DNA of 64,000 bases from Hormiphora californensis (lineage: Eukaryota > Ctenophora > Tentaculata > Cydippida > Pleurobrachiidae). The stretch lies in contig CM035360.1 in assembly GCA_020137815.1 (NCBI GenBank), forward strand, positions 6,955,059-7,019,058, read 5' to 3'. The notes beneath the pieces were generated by a model. The model saw nothing but the letters and a program-made list of their open reading frames with translations, was not told the origin of the DNA and did no database searches. Both the position numbers and the translations under genes were made by a program. Positions 35,201 to 47,200 of this stretch are shown piece after piece; the stretch's first letter is position 1, and each line of letters begins with the position of its first letter.

Positions 35201-38200
35201 AATGGGAGGTAGGGAAGCTGAATGGGAGGTAGGGTAGCTGAGAGATGGAGTAAGTAAATGAGAGGTAGGGAAGCTGAGAAATGGAGTAAATGGGAGGTAG
35301 GGAAGCTGAGAGATGGATCAAATGGGAGGTAGGGTAGCTGAGGGATGGAGTAAATGGGAGGTAGGGAAGCTGAGAGATGGAGTAAATGGAAGGTAGGTAA
35401 GCTGAGAGATGGAGTAAATGGGAGGTAGGGTATCTGAGAGATGGAGTAAATGGCAGGTAGGGAAGCTGAGATATGGAGTAAATGGGAGGTAGGTAAGCTG
35501 AGAGATGGAGTAAATGGGAGGTAGGGAAGCTGAGAGATAGAGTAAATGGGAGGTAGGGTAGCTGAGAGATGGAGTAAATGGGAGGTAGGGTAGCTGAGAG
35601 ATGGAGTAGATGAGGAGTAGGGTAGCGGAGAGATGGACTAGATTAGGGGTAGGGTAGCTGAAAGATGGAGTAGATGAGGGGTAGGGTAGCTGAGAGATCG
35701 AGTTGATGAGGGGTAGGATAGCTGAGAGATGGAGTAGATAAAGATCAAGAAATATTTGATTCGGCACCGACCCTCTCTCTACTCCTCGATGTTTCCCGCC
35801 ATGTTCTGCAGCTGCTGTGTGAGAGTTGAACGCGAGCGCGTCAATAACATGACACGACATGCAACACGACATGCGAGATGCGAATTTCATTATTTTGAAG
35901 TTTTGTGGAGTTGCGATTTTTGTTTTAGGTCGGAGAGTGAAACGGCCGGTACAGTGGTAAACTAGATTAAAAACTGTACGCCTCGTTAGACGGCGATTTT
36001 TCCTATCTTGTCTGGTTCCTGAGATATGGCCCCCTAAAGAGTTGGTGTCTCAAACTGCTGAATCGGGGTCACGCGAGGAAAATGGGCATCAGTTTGCGTG
36101 TACTGCTCCGTTTTTCACGGGACTTGAACGAGGGTGACGGCAAGAGTCTCACCTATTACATGGTATCCTTACATTGTGTATTAAATCTAAAATGACTGAG
36201 CAGCATGCTTGTTAATGAACCTTGACGTGTTTGCTTGTCTCGCAAGCGCGCTCGCGACTAGCAAACACGACATGCAGTTCACACCCTGCTAATACTCACA
36301 TTAACTCCACTCCCATAATGCAAATTAAAATGTAAATTATAACCACTAACACTACACACTCCACCATATTTCAACATAAAACATTTACTAATATAAACTC
36401 CCAGTTACCAACTTTTATCTCCAAATGAGGATTTAATTTCTCGTCATCCATATAATGGATGAATTGAGTTCACAGTGTCCTATATATCTCAAGTCCTTGC
36501 TGGGTCTATGAAACCCATATATGTTTATCTGTCAAAGAGCGCCTAAACAGTAAACGTCAGAGCTCCCTCTATTTCGAACGTTTCCAATATATCAGTCAGA
36601 TCAGACCTATCCAGCTACCTCTCTCACATGACTGGTACTCAGCCAATCAGGGACCAGTATTTCATGATTCGGTCGGTTCGTGCCAGCTACCTCGCTCAAT
36701 CTAAAGATCATTGTTGTAGACCTGTGTGACGTCATTCAGCTGCTCCTGCATCCTCTCATACACATCACACTCCTCCTGGGGCAGGCATGTCTGGAGACAG
36801 GGGGTAGTACCTTCCATGGTACAGTTACACCAGTAGGTTCCCACCAGGTTGAAACATTGCCCTGGAAGTTAGGAACACATGGTTAGTTGGTTGTGTGACG
36901 TCATGAAAATATAATTATTTTCCCACGAATTATTGTGAAGATAGGAGGATCAGTTGATATGTTCTAACCCTCCTTTACATTTGTAAAGAAGGGGCGGGCT
37001 TGGGCGGGGCACGCGAAACAGAGTCTAGCTAGACAAAGGATCAGTATATCCTCCGCTCTGCCATTATTGTGAATTATTGTGAAAATAGGAGGATCAGTAT
37101 ATCCTCCTCTCTGGAATTACCTCCTCGGCAGATACCGAAATCCTCCACACACTCATCAATATCAAGACAGGTGTTTCCATCGTACTGGAACCCATCGTCA
37201 CAGATGCAGTCGTAGGTTCCGACATAGTTCACACAGAAACCTGGTGGAGGTGGTTATAAAAGAAAGGCCGGTTAGGGACATTGGTTAGTGTTGTATGTAC
37301 TCCACATTTGTCAGGCGGCCGGTATATGACACATCAGGGCTCATCAGGGGGTATAACACTACCCCCTGGTAGTGAGATTACCAAAAATCAAGGAGCTGAA
37401 CCAGTGAACCACCGTCCACCGGGGTAACTGGCTCTCTAAAACGTACCTTCTTGACAGGGTTTGTACAGCTGACACTCATTAATATCCACACAACTCAGTC
37501 CGTCATACCAGAACCCAGTTCCACAGTCACACCCCGCACCGTCCACAGTTTCAATTGAACCCTCGGGACAGGACCAGGAGTAGGCCACGGGCAACCTGTA
37601 GAGTTATATCGGGAGTTATAGTTGGGGGAGAACTAGCTAGGGAGAGCTAAGTTATTAGAAGTTGGGGGAGAAGCTAGTTGGAGAGTTGTTGGAGGTTAGC
37701 TGGGAATTAGGGAGCTATATAGTATCAATCTTGTGGCTGTGACCTAACTAGGAAAACTTACAAAGCGATGACTAGCAGAGTCTTGAACATTGTTGAAATC
37801 TGATTAGTTGAGCTAAATAATAGGGTAAAAGAAGTTACAATCAGTCAGTAAAGTTTATCAAACAAATGCAATAGGATTTAGTGAGATTTACAAACATCGT
37901 TATTGCTCAGGAGCTTCTCGGTGGTCTAGCAATTACTGAGTCCTGCGAAGAAGTGATGCGAAAAACCTGAGAGTCCAGTTCATTAAATATTGAGCCATGC
38001 CCCCGCATAACGCCTACATGCATATTGAGGAGTATCATGAGTAATGAGACTCATTGCACGCTTTATAATCTGATATTATTAATACAAATGCTGGTTGATA
38101 AATTGAGATATTTGGATATATCCAATAAGCATATTATAGTCCTCTAATGTGTGTCCCCAATTGTTGAAAGATATGCCGATATAGGAATGTTAGGTTTTAC

Positions 38201-41200
38201 AGTCCTCGCAGTATCGGTGAGGGGTATAAATCAACCAGTTCAGTTATAATTCCCCCCAGGTTTCAGTACCAACCAGTTCAGTTACAATGCCCTTCCCCCC
38301 CCCCCCCAGGTTTCAGTACCAACCAGTTCAGTTATAATGTCCCCCCCCAGGTTTCAGTACCAACCAGTTCAGTTACGATAACTCTGTACTTGGTAACAAG
38401 GTGACCCTCTACCACGAGACTGATTCCTACAGCCCGGTGGAGTGCAATGTAGTCACCTACTACACTACCAGCACCCGAATTGTCTGTGACGCTGCGTAAG
38501 TTGTGTGTCTGGTGCACTAGAAACCTTTTCTTGTTCTGCACAGTGGAAAATAAAGGGTCTGGTGCGATATAGATGAAAGAAGTATACATTGTACCTAAAT
38601 GTATACAGAAGTATACATTGGTTAGGTCTCTAACAGTACACCTATATTTAACAGGAAGCCCGCCACGTTCTGGGCAAGTGAGCTGCACTACAAGGTGAAG
38701 ATATCGGTTGATGGTACCTGGATGGAGACCCATTCTACCAGTATCTACTGCGGGGGATCCTGTAACTATTATGTAAGTAGTCAGGAACCGACCGAATCAG
38801 GAAATACTGGTCCCTGATTGGCTGATAATCAGTCACGTGACCTAAATAATGAGTTCTGATTGGTTGTTTACTTGTTTCGGTCGGTTCCTGTAAGTACATA
38901 TATATACCTTCACAGACCTGCCTGACTTCTCTCTCTCACTCTGAGCACAAGAAAGGGTCAGGGTGTCGCGTGATGCCTGGTCGTGATTTGAAAAGAGAAT
39001 GTTACGTCCCTGGAGTTTTAGTCCTCGCTTTTATTCCGGTCAAGGGTGTCATGACATGAAAATAACAATCTCCCTCTCCTGCAGTTCCGATCCGGAGTGA
39101 CGCCCACCATCAGCTCCATAACTGATTACCACGTTCCTGCCGGATCTGTTCTATCCATGCGAGGTACACAATTATAAACACACAACCCCCCCCCTCTCTC
39201 TCTCTCTCTCTCTCCCTTGGTAGCGCTATAATAGTACCCCATCCCTCTCGCTTTTGAGCTCTTGGTTTGCATTATGTTGCCTTATTGTACGGGGTTTAAA
39301 CTTGAGACCCCTCTCAAGACACACGTGTATCTATTGATTGAGAGATATATATGCGCCTTGTTATATTACTGGTCTTATATATCATTATGTATCAAGGGGG
39401 GGGAGTATTGAGCATGATTCCTGATCTATCTGGGCCATGTATATTACGGGAGACCCACATTACACTATATTTTCCAATAGGAACCCTGTACACTGATAAC
39501 TTTGAGGCAAGCACAGACCAGGAACAGGATTCTGATTACATTTCCAGGGTCTACCTCAACTCTCTGACCTGTGACACCTCCGATGATGATGGAAATAGGT
39601 AACATAGTCATGATTTGTTCTTCTCACATATACCGCCCCAAAGTTCATGGACAATTATTCTACTTTGCACCGCTATAAAAGTGGAAACCCTCACCTCCAT
39701 TATAATTCTCCCCTACCCCTCCAGTTACGGAACTGATCTTGACACTGATAGTGATGGTGATGACGAGAATACTGGTACCCTAAAGTGCAAGAGTGAGAGC
39801 CCCGGTGCTACCAGCTACCGACCCAGTTTCCTGCACAGCAAGTGGGGAAGGAGCGAGTTGTCTGCCTCTGCAAGCCGAGTGGACAGTCAGATGCAGCGTT
39901 ATGGGATCCAGACTTACAATGGTGAGACATGAGGGAGTGTATCAACCTATAATTATCAGACCAGTTTGGTTGAACGTTTCAATTTCACCACTAAACAGTA
40001 AACCCTAACCTCCCGACACAGAGATCAAGAGTGTATCCCCGATGACTGGGAGTGAGGAGGGAGGAACCAAGATCACTCTGACTAGTGAGAATATAGCCGC
40101 CGACCAGTCCCTCATTGATATTGATGTTGGAGGTCAGGACTGTAAACTTGTGTCTTTCTCCAGCACTGAGATGGTCTGTAAGACACCAGAGGCACCCCAA
40201 ACTATGAAATCATACCCCGGAAACAGGTATATGAAGTTGAGCGCTTTAGTAACTTGGTCGTCGTGCCTTTTTAGAACTTTATTTTCTCTCCCTCTCTCCC
40301 TTTCTCCTTCTCTCCCTCTAATCCCTTCCTCTCTCTCCTTACAGGGGTGTGCTCGCCGAATACTGGAAGAAGGATGACGCTGAAAGTGATAACACGGTCA
40401 TTTCGAAAGATCCTGCCATAGTAAGAAACTTTACTCAGGATAGTGAGTTGTTCTACACGGAGGAGTGGCACGATGATACCTACCCTCGTGACTTGAAAGC
40501 GTAAGTAATATATACCTGACATTGATCCTTGATTTAGTATAAATTTGAAGTCTCTATCTTATCAGGGTGTATGATCTGGGACTTTATACACCCCCAAAAA
40601 TACCAAATCCCTCTATAATTCCCTGCAGTATAACCGGATCTGATAGTTCAAAAGCGTACTATGCTCGTATCAAGGCTTTCCTGAACATCCAGGAGACAGA
40701 TATGTATGGATTCCACTTGGTTACACACCAGGTATGTAGCTGTGTCATGGTTACCATGGTTACCATGGTTACCAGGTTGTAGCCTTGTTGTAGTTACCAG
40801 GTAGTACATGTTCCACTACACATGTTCCACCACATGTGAGGAGTACACTCCTCACTGAGGACATCTATTTCGTAGTGTTATCGCCTTTTTTGTATCCCCC
40901 TTTCTGTATCCCCCTTTCTATCCTATCTTCTCTCAGAAAGCCAAGCTCTACATGAGTCCCGATGATAACCCGGATAACGCGGAGTTGATCATCACTAAGA
41001 GTGGTAACACAGATTGGAATGACGACCAGACCGATGTTAACGTTACTCTCACCGCTGGCAAGGTATATTTGGGACACAGTCTATCGTGAACAACCACTTA
41101 TAAGGGGCCATTTATAGTTACAGATTTGTACTATCTAGTTTTTTAGACCTTTCTTCGCGATGTTCTAAACATCGGAATGAAAGGCCTGGACTGCAAGATC

Positions 41201-44200
41201 CCATCAACACCTCCTAACATCTCTAGACCTACTACATTGAGTTGGTTGCTATCCTCGGTGACTACTCCCACAACTTTGGGTTTGGAATGACAAAGAAGAC
41301 GACCCCGTACCAGACGTACCAGGTCACCAACAGCAGGAAGGATTACCACTATTGGTACTGGAAACAGGACTACTATGATGAGGAACAGGTACGTGATACG
41401 ATTTGGTACGTGACACCAGGGTGTCGTTATAGAACAGGTACGTGAGTACAATTGTTGCTCGATCTGTTGAGCTGTTCTGATGGTTTCTTTTTTTCTGCAT
41501 GAAACTTTGGGTAAGCAAAACATCTCGTTCCGATTTATAACTGTAGCTCTGCACGTTCCATAATGATTGGTGCAGGTAGGTTTCGTATCAGGCCCCAGGC
41601 ATGTTACATGTGTTAGGGAAAGAGTAACACACCCCTCATTCTCCCTGTGTAGACTATTGATCTAAGCACTATGGCTGATAGTACAGGATTCAAGCTACAG
41701 CTGGGAGACAGAGAGACGACAACACTTTACCCCTCATCGACAAAGGAGCAGATCCAGGATGCTATCACCGGTGAGTAATCGATCAGCGGGCTTGTCTTTT
41801 TGTCAACTTGAATGAGTAGTCGATGATGGGGAATTAGTATTTTATGAGGTGATAGGGACTGGTGTCTGGTGCAGGGGAATTACTAATTAGGGTCTGTGGG
41901 CACGGTATAGATCGACTGCTAACCCATTTCCTTCGTCCTCTCTCCCTAGAAACCGCTGTGTACGAGTGTCCAACCCTTGATGCGGCTGATTCCTGGTACT
42001 CTGTTGGATTTGAAGACAACAACAACTACCTTACCGGAGGTCATCCCAGAAACTGGATGAAACCTTACTGTGGCAGATGGTATGTGGTGTACGCAGTTAT
42101 AAAAAGCAGAATCGAACCCGGACCTAGCCACTACACCACCCTGCCGGCAGTTATCCCCCTTATTTTATAAATCCATATAATTGAACTCATTGTCTCATGT
42201 CTGAGCCACAATTATTAACTCTGATTATATGCCACAAGATTCTGTGTACCTAAAGTTCCAGCATTGTTGCAGGGTCGCATAAAATTATTGGCTCTGCAAT
42301 CCCAGGCTGTATCTCAATTCTAATTAACATTGTTCCAACCTAGGGTCGCACAAAACACGTGGACACTGTTCTACCGAAACTACAACAAGGGTCTGTACGA
42401 GTGGGATCCATCCAAGGGATACAAACACGTGAGTTAGATTGGGAGACGCAACATGTATGTGTAAGGGAGATTATATGGAATTGATGGTGTATCTCAAGTT
42501 CATGGTTACCATGGTTACCTCCTAGCATCTTAATGTCATGGTTACCTCCTCTCACTAATGGCATCCATTTCCACAGATATGTTTCGCCCTGAAGACCAAG
42601 GACCCCGCAGTGAGTCTGTACTACCGGTTACTATACCAAGACAGCAGTTATAAGTGGAGAGACAGGGGCATCTGGAGAGGATCTACAACTGTGCCAGAGT
42701 ATGTGTTGACGCCTAGTTAATGAGCTAATTAGTTGGTTAGTTAGTTAAAAGATTGGATGATAAATGATAGATGTAACCCATAATATGGTTACCATGGTTA
42801 CCTCTCCTAAATGTAACCCATAATATGGTTACCATGGTTACCTCTCTCCTAGGATCCAGGGAAGTGATGGAGAGTGGAAACACGTGTGTATTGATATGGT
42901 GGACATGGTGGAGAATAGGGACTATGATTCACAGTGGAAGAGCAGGATTGGAACTCGAAGGTATATGGTAATATTGATTATGTCAGGGGTGTTTTAAACT
43001 CACTCTCTGCATTCTCTATCTCCCTTCCTTTCTTCTTTTTCTGCAAGTGCCCATGTGGTGGGTTCACATTATAGACAGGAGGGGATCTCTCCCTCTTGAT
43101 TTGATTTGATGTTTACTAACCCCCCTCCTCTCCCCAGTTGGAAGGTGGTCCGAGTTCTTCTTGGGGTTGATACTGGTTACGGGTATGGAAGTTACTATAC
43201 TGATGCTATTGGTATCTACAAAACTGCCGTGACAGGTAATTAGCAGTCATTAATCAGCGTGCCAAGGGTGTTCATTTGATCCTTGTGAAGTGACGGACTA
43301 GCGAAACGTATTCCCACCCAATATGTCCAACCCCTTCTAACCAACTCCACCCTGTAATACTCTCCCTTCTTACTAACTTCACTCCACCCCTCTACAGAGA
43401 CTGCCCGGGTGGAGGGATTCCCACTGGACGGATTGGGTCTCCTGGAGACTGTTACAGTCACTAAAAAGGACCTCTGTGCGAATGGTACTGACTGTACTGG
43501 GCAAGCTGCAGCCGTCACTAAGAAGTGGACCATTAAAATGAACACACATGAGTGTGCGTATAACTTCCCTCTAATTGCGATTGCAGGGAAGACTGGAACC
43601 ACTGTGACAGCTAATGTGAGTACAGTGTAACGGTGACTACTGTATTCAGTACAGTGTAACGGTGACTACTGTATTCAGTACAGTAGTCACGTGATCAGAC
43701 AGAACTCTATTCCTCTTCATCAAGTCTTTAGATCTTGGTCCTGTTACTTCTATTTAATCTAAACATCCTTCTTACTGTCCCATATATATCATGTATATTT
43801 TATCCAGTCTAGATTTGCTTATTATTACATCTTGAGAGACTCTATCTTTACCATATATTTCTAGATCCTGTGACAACCCTTCTAACTGTTCCATATGTTT
43901 CAGACCAAAGTCACGTATCCAGTTAGCGGTAAAACTGTAACAGTTGAACGAGTAACAGCCATTACACCCGACCTGCAAGGTATATTTTATACACCCTCTC
44001 ATACCATCGTACCCTCAGATATAGATGTGACCTTCCAAGACATGTCAATCAGCTAAGGTTTATCATTCAGAATTCGAGAAAATTCTAAACCATTATCATG
44101 TCTGAATACATAACTGGCAACCAGGAACCGACCGAATCAGGAAATACTGGTCCCTGATTGGCTGATAACCAGTCACATGACCTAAATAACGAGTTCTGAT

Positions 44201-47200
44201 TGGTTGTTTATTTATTTCGGTCGGTTCCTACTGGCAACTATCATGGGGAGTAAGTATGATTATGGGGGGGGGGGGCCAAGGCCAAAAAAAGCCAAACCCG
44301 CCCTGAAATCCGGGTCTGATCTGGCTTTTTTTGATCTGGCTTTTTTTGGCTTTTTTGATCTGGCTTTTTTTTGGCTTTTTTTGATCTGGCTTTTTTTGAT
44401 CTGGCTTTTTTTGGCCTTTTTTGGCTTTTTTTGGCTTTTTTTGATCTGGCTTTTTTTGGATCTGGCTTTTTTTGGCCTTTTTTGATCTGGCTTTTTTTGA
44501 TTTGGCAGTTTTGATCTGGCTTTTTTTGGCTTTTTTGATCTGGCTTTTTTTGATCTGGCTTTTTTTGGCTTTTTTTGATCTGGCTTTTTTTGATCTGGCT
44601 TTTTTTGGCTTTTTTTGATCTGGCTTTTTTTAAATAAAACTTTTTTCGGTAGAAAAATTATTTCACTATCGATGTAAAATGATAAAACTAGATCAAAGAA
44701 GCCATTTTAAAGTGTTTTTAGTGTCATACAGACCATATAATGTCAGAATTACATGCCAAAATGACCAAAAAAGTAGGGCCAAAAAAAGCCAAAAAAAGCC
44801 AAACCCGCCCTAAAATCCGGGATTGATCTGGCTTTTTTTGGCCTTGGCCCCCCCCCCCCCCCATTATATAACATATCTCCATTCTAGGAACATTTGATTT
44901 GACCCTCCCGGGACAAAAGACCCTGACCAATATTGATGTGCACATCAGCTCTTCTGAATTTCTGGAAATGATCCGACAAGTCGGGGAGTTCTCTCAGGCC
45001 CACAAATGGGGCAGTTGTTACGGTGAGATATATATGGTGTTTGTTTTGAGTTAGAGTTTTCATTATTTGAGAGTGATTATTATATCAGGAAGCCACTCTT
45101 CTAGTTCCAACTCTCAAATACTATCACACCTCTCTGTTGGTCTACCTATCCCTGACACCCCTCCCCGTCATTCAGAGCGACACTGGAGGCTGGAGAGGAA
45201 GTATTCAGGACATTTCGGGTGGCATACAGTTGATAGTACCAACGTTGTTGGAGTGGGTGATGTTAGGACTTATACCATTTTCAGGTAAGGATCAATTGTA
45301 CTTTTTAGAAACTTCCTCCCACAATCTCTCTTTTCGTATTCCAGTAATTAGTGGAAACAAATAAACTTTTACATTATATTGGTACCTGCCTGCTCTAAAG
45401 TATCTTCTCCTAATCCCACTCCATCCCTTGCTAGAGATGACGAGAGGGGTGGTCTCGTAATGACCCCACTATAACACAATCTCCCTCCCTTGCTAGAGAT
45501 GACGAGAGGGGAGGTCTGGTAATGACCCCACTCCGCGGAGACTGGATCCGAACGGCCCAAGACACACCCCAGGTCACAGTCAAGATTAACGGCATCCAGG
45601 GGTGGTGTAATGGGACCTGTAGTTTCGACTACAACGAGGCTGCCACACCTAACATCACTGAGGTTGACCCAACATCAGGTATGCAGAGCTGTGTGGATCA
45701 CACCGCTGTGTGGCTCACACCGCTGTGTGGCTCACACCGCATTTTGTGCGCTCCGTGAGGGTTCGGTAGATCAGGTATGTATAGAGCTGTTCGTTGAAAT
45801 TAGGTTAAATTTTGGGAAATATATAGTGTGTTTCTCTGACCTAACTTTTCTTGTGTCTTCCAGGAACTGACGGTGACTCTATCACAATTACCGGTACCAA
45901 GTTCGGTACCTCTACCTCCGATGTCTCTGTCACCCTTAACGGTGTATCCCAGACTGTCAGCTCTGTATCCGATACCAGTATTGTTATTCAACTGACCGAT
46001 AATACTGCCATGGAACATGATGATCTGGTCGTTAATATAGCTGGTAAGTGCAGTTGGTTGCTAGGGTACCAGGTTAGGATTCGGTTGCCAAGAACGAGGC
46101 AGTATTTGGCTGCCATATGAAATAGCCAATTGTAATATGGGATTTAATATTATACTTCAACACTCTCTTTCTCAGGAAAGGGAAATGCCGATAACTCTGA
46201 TGGTCTTAGTATCACCTATGTGGGTGAGGTTGAGGATGTAACACCCCTAACTGGCAGCATCGGTGGAGGTAACTTTCATATTGCTATTCATTTCACAGAA
46301 GATTTTTTTTCTCTTTTTTTTTCTTTATTTCACAGAAGATCAAGTATTGTGGAGATAAGACACTGTTACTCCACGTCCCAATACCATCACGATAGTTCAT
46401 CTAGTGGGCCCCCACCTAGTTATATTCCAGCTCTGCACCTATAATCTCTCTCTCCCTCTCCAGGTACACTGGTAACAATAACCGGTACCGGTTTCGACAC
46501 CACCTCAAACTGTGGGGTGTCATTTGATGGGACACCCGGTACTATTGTCAGCGCATCTTTCGATGAGATCACGGTGTATACCCCCGCTCACGGAACAGCA
46601 GAGACGGTTGCCATAGCGATCACTGGGGGATCAGGATTCAATGCACCCTCGGTCTCAGATCAGTTTGAGTATAATGATAGCGGTGTCAGTAAGATCAATG
46701 GAATCAGTCCTACCAAGGGATCCGTCTGTAAGTACTGCAGCAGGGGAGACTAGGACTGCCAGCTTCATTTTAGGGGGTGGGTAGTGGGTACGTCTAGGGT
46801 GCAGGGTATGGGTATTTGGTGTAAATATACTAATACTGAGTTTACTATGTAACCCTCCCCCTCTATGTAACCCCCACCCTCTAAACCCCCTCAAGTGGGA
46901 GGTACATGACAATGCAACCCCCTCTAAACCTCTAACCACCCTTCATTACAGTGGGAGGTACAACTGTCACCCTCACTGGAGAGAACATGGACCAGGGAAG
47001 TGGTGATAACGCTGTTACCATCGGAGGTGTCACATGTACCAAGGTATTGTAACATGTAGTGTTACATGTGTAATGTTTACATCACACATATTGTGTACTT
47101 TTGGTTTTTGGGACTTTTTGTGACTTTAGACTTTAGATTCATTTCTTATTCTCACAAACTGAGTTTTGATCCCGCTTTAAATAATAGTCTGGTATCATGT

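Larger units (their letters stand above)
29260..40226 (+). other. PKHD1L1: PKHD1L1-like exons 1-9: signal peptide, Cys-rich module, IPT 1-3
   Basis: Exons 29260-29329, 29507-29734, 30092-30172, 38351-38495, 38655-38772, 39085-39163, 39481-39598, 39725-39921, 40022-40226. Exon 1 encodes a hydrophobic signal (WVFIILLGTALS). Exon 2 is a module with about five Cys (AEAQAKCVSLGTNCGGITL, then YTLRAG), perhaps PAN/apple-like. IPT 1 begins VDSISPGQGSRQGGTRITIS and is split by the 8.2-kb intron 3. IPT 2 starts at exon 6. Exon 8 has an acidic DTDSDGDDE stretch, possibly Ca-binding. IPT 3 begins IKSVSPMTGSEEGGTKITL. Confidence 0.88.

Noticed and set aside
32292-35890. Long ORFs (up to 442 codons) with repeating LPPIYSISQLPYLPFTPSLS on both strands
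   Set aside because: They are translations of the 32-bp satellite. Because the unit is not a multiple of 3, all frames give the same repeat. No start context, no domain.
42106-42148. Functional tRNA gene
   Set aside because: A and B boxes are only about 4 nt apart, so the anticodon arm is absent; kept as a tRNA-derived fragment.
44204-44485. 93-codon Phe-rich ORF (LAFFGFF repeats)
   Set aside because: Translation of the GATCTGGCTTTTTTT repeat in an inverted-repeat element.
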